From positions 83,531,928 through 83,595,927 of the forward strand of contig NC_089583.1 of NCBI RefSeq assembly GCF_019320115.1: a stretch of DNA of 64,000 nt. The letters are read 5' to 3'. The translations under genes were made by a program, and so were the position numbers. Below are positions 45,032 through 57,097 of this stretch, piece after piece (the stretch's first letter is position 1; every line of letters begins with the position of its first letter). This DNA is from Miscanthus floridulus. Its lineage: Eukaryota > Streptophyta > Magnoliopsida > Poales > Poaceae. Under the pieces are notes generated by a model that saw only the letters and a list, made by a program, of their open reading frames with translations, searched no databases and was not told the DNA's origin.

Positions 45032-47222
45032 AATAACGGTATGCTATTTGTTTCTTAGACCCGAATTGTTTACAGCTCCCTGGTCCATATTACATTTGAC
45101 ATCAGAATGCAGGTGATCTAGTCTCTTATGATTGATAAATTTATAATAGTTAAACACAGGACATTTTTCTTAGTAGTTTGGGTGTTGCTAGTGGTACACT
45201 GGTACCTTGCCATTCATGTTATTCATCTGAAGAAGTAATTACAAATAGAATGCCTTATGTTGTTTGCCATCAGACTTGCAGAATCAGATGAAGTGATCTT
45301 TAAGGACCACATCTCTCAGTTACACTGACTTGCTGCTTAAGTGTTGCCATCTGGATGCTATCGATGTACTGACATGTGATTCATTGATCAGCAGGAATAT
45401 CCGTGTATTGCTTGAATATGATTTAGCCGTGCTGGATAGTAGCAGGCACCAGGCACTTTAGCTGGAATGCAAGCTCTTGCTGTCGTAGGGGTCAGCAATG
45501 TTATGCTTGCTGGAGGTAGCAGGAAGGTGGATCTTTTACAGTGTACCATTTTATTTTGGGAGTACTGAGACAATCAAAAGAGATGTCCTTCAAATAGTGC
45601 TGATGTCATGTGATGCAGATGCTCATAGTAGCATTTGAAAGGAAGGTATCTGGTTTCAGATGGAAAAAAAGAAGATATAGTTGTCTGTGTGAAACAGTTA
45701 AATAGGTCTAGCCAAAACTTGAGGTCTGATTTAACAGAGAAAGAGCACATCCTGGAGAGGATCAGGAATTGTGTGTAGTGATTTGTAACTTCTTTTTTAT
45801 GTTAGGCAAACTTGCTTGTAACTTGCTGGTCCATTGGCTAGGATCTGGAGAAAATTATTTTTAAGACGTGTGGCCTACTTTGTAGGCTTAACAAGCCATC
45901 CACTCTGATTTCTCATTAGTATTGGGTTGGTGTGTCTTAATCAAGATCCAGGTCTGCTGTCGAGCTGCAATAGAACTTACATGCTTTGCTAGTTATGGGA
46001 GGCTGCAAAATTCGGTTTTATACATTAGAAGAAGGGTTCAGTTTTTAAATGACATGGTTAACTGCTGTATGTAATAGCAACACTGCATCTCTGTACGACT
46101 GTACCAATGTGAAAATACTACTGAAGGGAAGTCTCCTGATTCATTTCAGCTTATCCCTTTCGAGGCTCAGCAGCTAGCTACTCTGATTTGAAATATGAAC
46201 TTCAAAGATCCTAGTATGATACAGAAGTCATCCAAAAAAAAAGTGGTACATGTGAGAGTTTTGGAAGGAACAGATGTCAACATTTCATGCAATAACATTA
46301 CTGGCTTCATCACATAATGTGCACATTTTATAATTGATCTCAGTTGTGATTCGAGGACTTGGATACCACAACTATCTGGTGATTTCCTGCGACCGTTTGA
46401 ACCAAAAGTCACAGAGAGATGATAAAGATAAATTCTTCGTCCAGGTACTTTCATAATCCTCTCCTTTCCATTGTTACAAAGAAATGTTCGCTGTAAGTGC
46501 TTCCAAATTTGACGCTGTGATTGTGCCTTACTATTTAATTAATATTGATCCAATGATCCTTATGATCAATTCAAGAATCAATTAGAATGTGGAGGAAAGG
46601 GTGGTGTCTTTTTTTTTTTTTTTTGAGACAAAGGAAAGGGTGGTGTCATGCTACCAAAGCCACAGTAAAGCTGATGCAATATGTTCATCTCAGATTCCAC
46701 ATCTTCATCCATCCTCTGCTTATTCAGAGTCATTGATCCAAACATTGCATTCCCCATAAGATCATACGCACCAGGCAAGCATAAAAAAATCAGATAGACA
46801 GAATGGCAGCTCACAGAAGACAAATATGCTGTTTCACAAGATATGGACTCTGGCTTTGTTCTTCGCAAAATGAGAGCTCGGATGCACATCACCACATTGG
46901 GGAAAAACGAGTACTGAAGTAGTAGATTCTGTACACAGTTTTTTTTCATAGCACCTGTACAAAGTTGCACACACAAACCAATCACATAAGTTATGATTTG
47001 TTACAGCTGACTGCCCAAATCCAAATCGTTCCCTACATCTTTTGCCTAATTGTCAATCTACAAAGCCAACAGCTCGAAACAAATCAACTCCACACCCAAC
47101 CCAACCCAAACCAAGTCAACCTAACTAAATATATGACATAAGCAATGTACATGCTAGTGCAAGAACTTTGTATTACGATGCCCATTTACAATACTCAATA
47201 CTTCGTCAATCAGACCATTCAA
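45032..47222. other. region between the convergent SecE and MAP65 genes
   Basis: Must contain both 3' UTRs and poly(A) sites, which I cannot place. A poly(T) run at about 46608-46624 could be a minus-strand poly(A) relic. An open frame on the minus strand at 46578-46985 shows no domain. No further gene can be supported. Confidence 0.4.
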
Positions 47223-50200
47223 TTATCCTGCAAGAGGAAAAAGCAACACAAACAGTTATTTTTATCAGTGATAAAATTGCCCAAGGTTGTTAGAATTAAG
47301 AATGAATGCATATGAAGTCTGATATTGTACCAGCAGTATGGTGTTCATCCAATAGAGATTCCTGTTCAGAGCCACTGATGGATGTAAATGTTGACAGTGA
47401 ATCATCACCGAAGTTCAAGTGGGAAGTCGATAGACGCCTCAAATCGCCAAAGTATGAGTATGATCTGGGAGTCAAAAGCTCAGGAGTAGCACTGCCAAGA
47501 GATGATCGACGAGGAGTTGGAGTCTTGATTCCATTAGTGTTTCCATTTGGCCGGTACCCATTTGTCTTCCTACTTAAGGTGCTCGTCCTCTTTGGGCTTG
47601 GTTTAGATCCAAAGATCGCTTCTTTCTCTGCAAGTAGGATGATCTCCAGCTTCTTCTGATCCTGCAAGAATGCAAAAGTCAATTTAAAAGGTCCTATCAT
47701 TTGAGAACTATTTTCAATCATCAAGTGTGATTGGGTAAGCACTTGTACCCGGTATCGTCGATTTTCCTCTTCTTTCTGCTGCCGGCTAAGTCTGTACTCT
47801 TCAAGAACAGATATTAGGCGCCCCTATCAAAAGCGCATGAAAATCAACAAATTAATCAAATAACTTGTGCATGCACACATTGGTCATCCAATTGTAATGC
47901 TTACCCCATCATAGAGAAAGGGTTTATTTCTTGTGTTTTCCCAAGCAAAGGTTCGGTTTATAAGGTTGTCCACCATACCTGAAAATTTTCTGGGTCATGA
48001 ATTGAAGTAACTGAAATCTATACATAATTTTACAGCACACATATTGAAACTTACTTGGGATTTTTCTAACCAAAATCCTTGCCTTTTCTGCCCGTTTAAG
48101 GTTTATATGAGCACCCCTTCCAGCACTATACCTCTTTGGGTCCTGCAAAAACTCTTTGGTGTCATTTTTCATGATTTAGCTGATTACAGGTTTCTCATTG
48201 AAAATGATAATGATTAGTCCATTGCCAAGTAGTTCCATCTTTCCACTGTTTCCAGCTACACTGAATTAGGTACTTTGTGTACATAAATGGTATGTGAAAC
48301 ATTCTAATTCCATTCTAGGGATGCTTCCAGTACCTGGTTATATTCTTCAAGCCAAGCCTCTTCTTCACAAGCAGCAATCCATTTATTTATCCTGTCCATT
48401 ATATCTTTCCGGCTAAGAGACTCTTCTTTCGCTTTTAATATTTGTGACTCAATATTCGCCAGAAGCTCAGAAGGGTCGATGAGGCCTGGATGGAATAGGC
48501 ACAAGAATATCATTGTTTGTAAAAAAAAAGTGAATATAGTAGCAGAGCAGGATGCAAAAAGAACAACCAGAATCGATCAAAGCATCAGTTTGTTCAGGGG
48601 CCGTGCTGACATCAGGTTCTATGTGTGCCTTTTGGCAGATCTCTTCTAATTCTGCCCTTCTTTTCATAACAATTTCCTTTAGTCTGCTGGTTTTTAGTTT
48701 TGTTAACCTCTCAACCTCGGCTTCCATCTGGATGAGAAATGAAAATTTGAATGATTATAGTATGCTGTGAACAAAGTTTAAAGACCCAAACAACAGCAAC
48801 AAGGTAAAACCTTCTCAATTGTGTCCTCGGAGAGAACTCCAGGTGATGTGATTCCCTCCTCAGGTAATATGAGAATGCTCATTACTTTACTAAATTGTCT
48901 CTTTTCTTCTTCAGGAGAGTCCATAAGTTTCCAAAGCTGACATAATGATTCCATTGTCTCTCTCATCTGTCAGTAATGGATCATTTGGAACTGTGTTATG
49001 ATCAATTGATAATAACTTAAAACGAAGAGAAAGGAACCTAGGGAAGACCTTGTGGATTCTAGACTTTCGTTCTGCTTTTAGCTTATAAATTGTAGTAGCA
49101 AGGCCCTCCAGTGTGCTATTAGTGATATTTCTTGACTGCTCAATACCATTCTGATGTAAACTGGGATGAACTTCATGTACAGTGCTTGCAAAATCGATTC
49201 CAAGGACTCCACATAAGGAATGCACTTCATTTATATACTCCAGAACCTTGCGAAGACGCTCAGACTGAAAAAAAATGCAAACAGGGATCAGAACTGCGTA
49301 TAAAAGACTCTTCGGAAAGTGTACCCAAAACATTCGGGACATATATTTTTCTGAGTGAAATGTGACAATTTATAGATGATCAAGCATTCTTTAGCATCTG
49401 TATTAGCTCTTTCTTTTTCTGTAATGTATGCAGAAGAAGCACCTGTACTAACTCTATCGAACAGGAGTCATGCAATTAGCAATACTAATACCAAAATATT
49501 CAGAAAACACATTTGAAAAAAAAAACTTCAGGAAAGCAGACAGGTAGACTCAGGATGTATACCTTATCTTTCTGAAGGGCACGAAGCTGAGCTTGGTAAC
49601 TATTAAGCTTCCTCGTTGACAAATCATGTTCCTCAGCAGCAACACTGCTCGCATTATCACCCTGATCATTATGTTCACTTAACTCAAAGCGGATCTTCTC
49701 AATCTGCGATCTAATATCAGAGAGCTGCTTGACCCTTTCCTCTTTCTTGCATTTCAAGTTCTCCAGTACTGGGACGACAGCGGCAAGTTGTTCCTTGAGT
49801 GGTACAACGCCCTTGTCTTTCTGCCAAAGATGTTGAAAGGTTATTTCTCGGTCAGACATCGCACTATCAAGAGCTGTATTTCGTATGGCAATAAACTAAA
49901 CTCGGTAGAACTTAGTGCAATCCAAACTACTGGATAACATTGGTAATACTAATTCACGACAGTGTAGAAAGAACTGACTGAAGCTTGGCATACTTCCCTA
50001 GCTTGTAAAGACTAAAGAGAACCTTCAGCATTCTTAAAAATCAAGTCTCCTCAAGAGGGGCTCCACATATCTACAATCTATATCCACTTCAACAAGAAGC
50101 AAACCATGCATGTCCATATGCAACCAACCTAATTAGTGTGTCACCTCACCATCAGTCCATCACCATGTATAGTTGTATACCTTCAAGTACAGCTTGTGCT

Positions 50201-51166
50201 CCCCTAGAGTTGCCATCAGAGATGCAACTTCAGCTTCTTTGGCAGCCACTGACTGGTGCAACTGGACCCTAGTCCGATTGGCATCGTCCACCTTCCTGCG
50301 GTAGACTTCCAAGCATTCTTTTTCGATGTCCAGTAACACCTTGTTCTTCTCGCCCTCACTTTCTCCTACCTCTGCCCAGATTTGCTGATTGCAAAAACCA
50401 ATATTGCATTGCATGAGTTATGAGCAAACACTAGAATAGTAGACTTAAATGAAATTCAGATAAAATGACACAGGCAGTTTCAGAGTACATTTTGGTTAGT
50501 GTGGCCTAACTCATGAACTCTCTGTTCAATAGGATATTAATTTGTAAAGGTAAACGGTAAAGCTTTTTTGCTTACGTTAAAAGAGTTACTATTGTCCCTA
50601 GTAGAGCCAACCAAAATTGCTTTTTCAGCTGCTGAAGAACCATAAAGGTGAAAAAGGAGAGCCATCCACAATAAAGCTACTGCACTGCATCAAAGAATTC
50701 CTGCCGAGCAGTTCACCACCCGGTAAAGGAGAATACACAGAAAATCGCCGTGCATAACTCAAGGGGCGGAATTTTTTTTACTTTTCTGCAACTATGGAAA
50801 AAAACCTAAACAACTGAAGAAACCATGGAACGCACAGCTCTGAAGCTGCCTGTGTCATTTTATCTGTATTTAATTTAACTGAAGAAACCAAAAAAATCAA
50901 CTGAAAAAACCCAACACAACAACCGAAGAAACCAAAAAATGGCGATAAAATCTGCAGAATTGCAAATTTTCACCCAGCTGTAAACGAGACAAAACCTGAA
51001 GACGCGCAAAGAGGACGAATTAACGAAGCAAACGAGGGAATCTCGGAATAGGAAGTTGGCAGTGCCATTTAACAAAGACGTTGAATAAATATGGCAAAAC
51101 GGATTTCTAAAGCAAGATGAATACCTGAAGCTCTCTGAGCAGAGCACCACAGCTGGTACCTTCCAT
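47223..51166 (-). CDS. MAP65: MAP65 microtubule-associated protein (PRC1/Ase1 family)
   Basis: MAP65 proteins dimerise and crosslink antiparallel microtubules in the phragmoplast, preprophase band and cortical array. Twelve exons (high to low): 51166-51125, 50384-50181, 49820-49563, 49264-49049, 48966-48811, 48727-48568, 48485-48334, 48142-48055, 47978-47905, 47823-47749, 47661-47331 and 47227-47223. Every junction has GT/AG borders and phases agree, giving about 586 aa. The N-terminus (TCGALLRELQ-like, then IWAEVGESEGEKNKVLLDIE and CLEVYRRKVDDANR) is typical of the dimerising coiled-coil rod. The conserved microtubule-binding part includes LEEYNQ, DPKRYSAGRGAHINLKRAEK and RTFAWENTRNKPFLYDG. 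The tail is serine- and proline-rich (TPTPRRSSLG, TPELLTPRSYS), with sites of the type phosphorylated by cyclin-dependent and MAP kinases in MAP65s. The isoform number is not assigned. Confidence 0.9.
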
Positions 51167-52292
51167 GCCCAAGCCCAGGCCAGCACCTACGCCCACCATT
51201 GAAGAACTAGAGCAGCTGCGAAGGAGACCTTCACTCTCCAGTCCCCAGAGACTAGCAAGACGCCGGGAACGCCGGGAACACGAACAAGGAGAAAGAAGTG
51301 AAGGGAGCGGGGAAGGTTCAGACTCCCTGACCCGTAGGCGTTCAGCTACGGCCTGAGCTAGGCCATGAGCAAAGCTGCAGATGAATTTTCTAGCTTCCTA
51401 TTCCCTCTTCGCCTTGGGATAAGAGAACAATACCAGCAGCTTACGAAAAAGGAGACACCAAATGCCAGCAACTCAGGGGCCAGAGAAGCTCTTTTTCATG
51501 GTGGTTTTTGGAGTTTTAAGCCATCTCTCTCTCTCTCTTGCTTTTCTTGCTGCTGCTACGTGAAGGGTGAGAGAGCGACGGTGTCTGTGTGTTTATGAGA
51601 ATTTTGCAGCTTCTCTCTTCCTCACAATTTTAGTTGGTTGGGAGTATTTGCTAGGTGGTTAGGGAGGCTCTTCACTAGTTTATGTTGGGGAAGGTTGTGA
51701 GTGAGCCACAGCACTCTGAGAAGTGAGAAGAGACGGTGGATGGTAGAGGCAATGGATGGTGGCCTTTGTTTTCAGTTATTAATGGTGAGGTAAGGTGTGC
51801 ACCTGTGCTGTGCATGGAAGATTCCCTCAAACTTTTGTCCAAGCTACTCCAACAGATGTGGTTTGGGTAGTGATCGATCTTAAACTAAAATGATGTGTCC
51901 GATCATGAAATGCTAGTGCACCATACTACCACGAAGCATTACAGGCCATCCTAATTACAACGAGCGTTACAGAATGAACATTACGCTTCGTAGTTTTGTA
52001 TAAGAATGTCCTCTTAACCTGGGCTTCAAGTTTAGTGTACTGACCGGCAAAAATTCTGGAAAAAGCCTATTCTGATGGCCATTGGACAGGTCCAGTACTG
52101 TAGTACTGCAACTACCGTGAATGAAGGAGGGGGGGAAAAGGAGGAAAGAGGGGATGAGCAGCTAAGTTGCAGAGAAGATCACTGAATCCACCTGACCGCG
52201 CGGGGCGCCTTGATGTTGCGACTGAAGGTACGCATGGGATCATGTGAGGCTGCTACAGTGCTCCTGTTATGTTAGGCTTTATGTGTGCATAA
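51167..52292. other. upstream region of MAP65
   Basis: Contains the minus-strand 5' UTR and promoter. A TC run near 51524-51538 (GA on the sense strand of MAP65) resembles that in the IDD promoter. No ORF with a domain was seen. Confidence 0.45.
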
Positions 52293-52534
52293 GCCTATGT
52301 TTAGTTGGGGGAAATTTGAAAATTTGGCTACTATAGCACTTTCGTTTTTATTTGGCAATTAGTGTTTAATCATGGACTAATTAGACTAAAAAACATTCGT
52401 CTCGCGATTTCCAACAAAACTGTGCAATTAGTTTTTTTTTCTACATTTAATGCTCCATACACGTATCGTAAGATTCGATGTGATGGCTACTGTATCACTT
52501 TTTAGGAATTTGGTTTTGGAACTAAACGTGGCCT
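52293..52534 (+). mobile_element. hAT-type MITE, copy 3
   Basis: Starts GCCTATGTTTAGTTGGGGG and ends GGAACTAAACGTGGCC, sharing the interior of copies 1 and 2 (AAGATTCGATGTGATGG, TTAATGCTCCATACACG). Inverted TTTAGTT termini identify the family. Confidence 0.82.
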
Positions 52535-52570
52535 AAGTGTGTAAGGTCCATGAGCCCACGTAAACCCCAC

Positions 52571-52598
52571 CCCCCCCCCCCCACACACACACACACAC

Positions 52599-52633
<35 letters not shown>
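52571..52633. repeat. compound (C)n(AC)n(TA)n microsatellite
   Basis: A short C run passes into AC repeats (about 52582-52618) and then TA repeats ending next to MITE copy B. The order matches the (AC)n(AT)n tract beside copy A. Confidence 0.9.
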
Positions 52634-52634
<1 letters not shown>

Positions 52635-52903
52635 GGGAGAGTATATTTAGTAGTCAGCTACAAAATAAATTATTCTGTAGCCACCTCTATTTACGATAAT
52701 TTTATATACCAATTTACGATAATGTTAATACATATTTATGATAGTTGGGTTACTATAACACATGAGAATATTTACTATAACATTATAGTAAACCACTTAG
52801 TAAGGAGTTATTATAATCTTGTAAATTAACATAGTAATTATCGTAACTCAAAGTGGCTGCAGAATAAGTTATTTTGTAGCCAGCTACAGAGTAGTAGTTC
52901 TAC
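52634..52903. mobile_element. microsatellite-associated MITE, copy B (Micron-like)
   Basis: The reverse complement of this segment matches copy A (2131-2378) over nearly its whole length, including GTAGCCAGCTACAGAGTAG and the AGTAAGGAGTTACTATAAT-type interior. (TA)n lies on its left. On the right only TTCTACATAA remains. Confidence 0.78.
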
Positions 52904-52956
52904 ATAACACTAAGCAAAGACATGAGTGAAGAGTTCCAGAAATTTTCCTAAATTTC

Positions 52957-53336
52957 AACATGGTGTCGGAGCCGAAGGTGGTGGCAATGGAGGCGACCCC
53001 CTGCTTCATCTGGTCGGCATGACAGCAGTCGGCGGCCGGCGGCGAGGTGTTGGGAAGAGCAGCAAGGCAGGAGCGTCAGGTGAAGCTGAGGGCAGCAGCA
53101 GCCTTGCTGGGCAGAGATGTCAGGCGAGGCCGCGAGGCTATAGGAGCGGAGCACGAGAGGCAGGGTGCGGCTGAGCATGCACAAGAAGAAGAGTGCTGCG
53201 TCCCCTGGCTGGAGGTTGGTGACGGCGGCCGCAACGTTGAGAGGGAGCTCACGGAGGTTGCCCGTGGAGAGGCGTGTGCTCAAGCTTGTGCTGTGTGTGG
53301 ATTGGGAGCTGCAGCAGGAGGAGATAGCAAGCAAAG
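52957..53336 (+). other. possible internal start of an LTR element, left flank of the MULE
   Basis: TTTCAACATGGTGTCGGAGC near 52955 resembles the LTR-end plus primer-binding-site junction of copia elements (TGGTATCAGAGC with changes). The following GC-rich sequence to 53336 has frames without a known domain and appears to continue across the MULE insertion at 63559. The assignment is weak. Confidence 0.3.
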
Positions 53337-53575
53337 CCAAATTTTTTATAATTTAGCTCTTTTTTTGAAAGTTTCTCACAAATAGACCCCTGGTGGAAAG
53401 AATTCAGAAAATGGACCCATAGCTCGGCGCCATCATCTCTGGCGCCGAGCTCCTAGGCACGGTGGATGACATGGTAGGGAGCTCGGCGCTAGTCACTCTG
53501 GCGCCGAGCTCGGCTCGAAGATCTACGGCGCCGAGCTCGGCGCCAGAGTGACTGGCGCCGAGCTCCCTGCATTTA
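53337..53575 (+). repeat. MULE left terminal inverted repeat
   Basis: Pairs with 63310-63548. The outer ~95 bp are the best conserved part; the inner part is a cluster of GGCGCCGAGCTC and AGCTCGGCGCC motifs with indels between the two ends. Confidence 0.9.
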
Positions 53576-54145
53576 ACCCCGACCCAACTTTCCTGCCCGA
53601 GCGTTCTTCCTCTTCTTTCTCCTCCCTCTCAGGTTTTTTCTCTCCCCACTTCATCCTACCTCACGAATCGGTATATTAGACCTTGAAAACCTTGATTTGA
53701 TCCATAGATCTTCGAGAGCAAGGTATCCTCGCTCCCCTCCTAGTTTTTTTCGCATCGATTCAGTATATATTAGTCGGATTTTTCAACCTAAGAATCGTCA
53801 TCACTTAGGGTTTCATTGTATCCCTCAATATATATATTATACAATCATTGGATGATGCCAAGGCGTGAAAAAAGCTAGCAAACCTAGGCGCATGTAGTTA
53901 TGTTATGGGTTCATTGTTGTGCATCAAATGGGAAACCCTAGGTTTAGGGTTTAATGTTAACTGCTTTTGTTTCTTAGAACAAAATTGGTTGTATTGTAGT
54001 TATAGTTCTCATTGACATTTATTTGTGATGTTTTGATTTATGTTTGTTAAATTACATCCATTTTGTTAGATGCAAGAAATGTTTCGGGAGGAGTTTTGGT
54101 GAAAACGGGGTCGTCCTTGAGAATTATACCCCGACGCGTCTAGCA

Positions 54146-55912
54146 AAGATGCCCCCATCCCTCCTGACCTCCCTGTCCCTAACTGTGATTGTGGTTTCCT
54201 GGCCCATGTTTTTTAATCGAAATATCCGGACACAGCGACGCGTTGCTTCTACACATACAGTCGTTTTAATGTAAGAAATTGTTTCCACTATCCTTTTTCT
54301 TTATTTGTGTAAGTATGCTACTAATATTTTATTGGAATCTCGTTGTGTAGGACCATGAGAGGTGCTTTTTCTTTCAGTGGATCGACGATACAGACAAGTT
54401 TGATCCTAGGTATCTCTTTTTCGATGATTGGTTTAGAGGGAGACAACCACGTGAGCACTTCAAGCAGTGGGTTCCACCCCCCTAACCTTCCGTCAATGAT
54501 GGCTAAGGAGAAGCACCTAGCCATAGTTAGACGACTCGAGGAACCTCCTTTGTGCAATTGCGGAGATCGAGCTATGATAAACCCTGAGAATACGTTAGAG
54601 TTTGTGTGTCCAAACAAGCATGAAGTAAGTGCAAAGTGTATGTGTTCAAATCTTGAGCTATATGTGTTCATGTACTAATGTCTCATTATTTAGGTGTTTT
54701 CAATGGCAAAAGTGTCATTTCAACGAATGGTTGTATAGTCCTAAGAACCAATGGCCGGAAGAACCACAGAGGGTTAAGGAAAAGAAGAAAGAAAGGGTAA
54801 TCTACAAAGCACCTCCTGTCATGTGCGAATGTGGTGTTAAATCCAACTATGGCCTAGTCCCTTCGGAGCTTGGAATAGGCCATTATTGTGGCCATATGAT
54901 TGAGTATGATGAGGTTTGTTATTTTTATGGTAAACATGGAATTGTATTTTGTTTCTTTTGCTAAGACATATATGATATAATATTTATTTTGAACAGAACA
55001 CGAGAAAATGCAGGTGGGAATGTTATGATGGTCAAGCTAAGTTCTTGGATGAACTAAAGAAGAGGCAACTAATTGCACAGAAGAGGGGATATAGACCTGA
55101 CTATGTCAACCTATTCGTTAAACATCACAAAGAAAAGATGCGTGAGTTTGCTAGATAGTGTGGTATTTGCAACCCGATCGATGTTGGGCTTAACAAATGG
55201 GGATTGGAGAGGCGGATAATGTTAGAGGAGGAGAGGGCAAGGAATGAGGCAAGGGAGGAGACAAGAGTATAGATGCAAGTCTTGAATGAGCATGTTGCTA
55301 CATTATGTGCCAGTGAGTGCTTGAAAGCCTTTTTTCATTGCCTGATTTTAAATGTAATATAATCACGTTGCTAACTGATTGCATTTTATACATGAAGGGA
55401 TTGGTTGTAGTGAGGAACATGCCGTAGAGGTGGCTCATGCAAAGTATGAGGAGAAGAAGTTAGATGAGCATAGATCGTGAGCTGGTCGCACTGTTCAATC
55501 ACCGATTGTGTTGTTTGATGAGGGGGACGAGGATGAGGACGACACCGGCAGGCTGAGTGAGCTCATTGCTCTAGCAGAGGCAGGTATGCAGACACAGGAG
55601 GCTAAGGATGACACTAATAGACTGAGCGAGCTCATCGCTCTAGCAGAGACCGGCATGTAGGCGAAGGAGGCTGAGGACGACACTGGCAGACTGAGCGAGC
55701 TCATCGCTCTAGCAGAGGTGGGCTTACAAGCGAAGGAGGATGACGACGTGTCCTTCACTTAGGCCACAACGGTCGCAGATGAAGCGGAGACCTCTTACTA
55801 TAGGCGACAGGCAGGTCAGAGCAACGCAGGTGATCCTAGCCACAGCAACAAGGTTGTGGTAGAGGACTGGTACTTGGATGATGAGTTGCTTACTCAGTAC
55901 GTTTCAGACTGA
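54146..55912 (+). pseudogene. GRF-type zinc-finger multi-repeat protein of the MULE, broken
   Basis: The exons read as a series of cysteine fingers: CDCGFLAHVF ... CFYTYSRFN (54193-54270), CFFFQWIDDTDKFDPRY (from 54356), CNCGDRAM ... CPNKHE, CHFNEWLYSPKNQWPEEP (from 54714), CECGVKSNYG ... YYCGHMIEYD and CRWECYDGQ (from 55010). This is the arrangement of grass transposon-linked GRF-type proteins. A charged coiled-coil region and three 23-residue repeats (55538-55744) follow, and the C-terminus is acidic (VVEDWYLDDELLTQYVSD). Introns with GT/AG borders lie between the finger blocks. In-frame stops occur at 54214, within the PPP stretch near 54482, at 55156 and at several later positions. It is the only MULE gene on the plus strand. 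Function unknown; single-stranded nucleic-acid binding is the family expectation. Confidence 0.65.
55538..55744 (+). repeat. three 69-bp coding tandem repeats
   Basis: Three consecutive units translate to 23 residues each, with the shared core GRLSELIALAEAGM (or N/T/V/L variants), in the frame of the plus-strand GRF gene. The second unit carries a TAG stop. The leucine and alanine pattern suggests an amphipathic helix per unit. Confidence 0.88.
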
Positions 55913-56264
55913 GGATTTGAAAGTGCATTTGCCCCTATGTCTACTGTCGGCACGTACTTCTAGTATTAATATATTATGTAATGTGGCATAGTATTGAACT
56001 TTTCATTATGTGGTTGTTTTCATTATTTATGGTCTTAATATTCCGCTTAATGATACGGACGTATTGAAATGTGAACACTTGCTGCAAAAAAACCTAATGA
56101 TGTACGACATTATATAAATCAACACACGAAACACATGAAATGGCATGTGACTACATGTACCAAACCTGGGTATAGAGTTTCCTTCTACTAAACCTAACAT
56201 GCCTTTGGTAATTAAACCAAACAACAAACACATAGATGTGGTATGTGAAAAAGATAAAGTCATC

Positions 56265-56933
56265 CTAGTAGTGTGGCCACATAGCAAATTGTGTTGCACC
56301 TTCTCCATAGTAGCCTCTTGTTGTTGTTGTTGGTGGTGGCGGGGGTGACGGGGGAGGCCCCTTGTTGTTGTGGTTAGGGCAGGTGCAATATGGATCATTG
56401 CAGAGTGCTTCCTGTGAATCGGCACCATTGTTGTTGTTGTCCTATCTGTCGTCCTTGTAACCGCTGCTAACTTCCCTTTATAGATCGAAGATACGGTCCT
56501 ATAGGTAGTAGATGTACTCCGCATGTGGATAAATAGGTCAAGGATCAACCCACCTACTGAACCCATAGTTTTCTTTGGCCAAGGAAGACTACAATAAGTA
56601 TGTCGTGTAAGTTATATACAAGAGAAACATATTAAAGAAACAGAAAGTAATAACAATTACCCATGCTCGCGGGCATTTAAAGAAACAATGACCTCCATCT
56701 ATTCCCTCGGTAAACATCTGCACTTGGCAGTCCTCACCATGCATGCATTTTGGCCACTCTTCTTTCCTTTCATCGTATCCTCTTAGTGGTGCCTCTTTGG
56801 TGAAATCACTTTTGCTCTCAACTGGGAACCTCTCATAAAGAGCTTCCTCAAAAAAATCGGGACCAAGAGGACCCTCCCACCCCCAGGTAGTTCCCTTCTC
56901 CTTTCCTCTCCCTCTGGACGACCCTCCAGACAT
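56265..56933 (-). pseudogene. small GRF-type zinc-finger protein of the MULE, minus strand, broken
   Basis: Exon 1 runs from ATG 56933 (MSGGSSRGRGKEKGTTWG) to about 56661. It contains a GRF-like finger, CMHGEDCQVQM ... GGHCFFKCPRAW, with a GHCFFKC block in place of the usual GRFFYKC. Exon 2 (about 56588-56265) begins ENYGFSRWVDP and continues through YPHAEYIYYL, an acidic asparagine-rich stretch, CNDPYCTCPNH and a proline run to MWPHY. Three in-frame stops interrupt exon 2. It lies between the plus-strand GRF gene and the PMD gene. Related two-exon GRF proteins with a WVDP block and proline run accompany PMD-carrying MULEs in grasses, as far as I recognise them. Confidence 0.65.
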
Positions 56934-57097
56934 TGGTACTGCAACAAAAGAAAATGCAACCACAACGAACATCACAACCAACATAATATGTCCTACGTAG
57001 TCCAAATAGTCCACAATGTCCATACAGTCCCAAATAGTTACAGTAAAGTAAATACAAAATCCATAATAGTGCATACTAACAACTACCACATCCCTCA

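Noticed and set aside
46578..46985. 135-aa minus-strand ORF downstream of MAP65
   Set aside because: No domain; it begins without context and ends in a lysine run from a poly(T) tract. More likely 3' flank or UTR.
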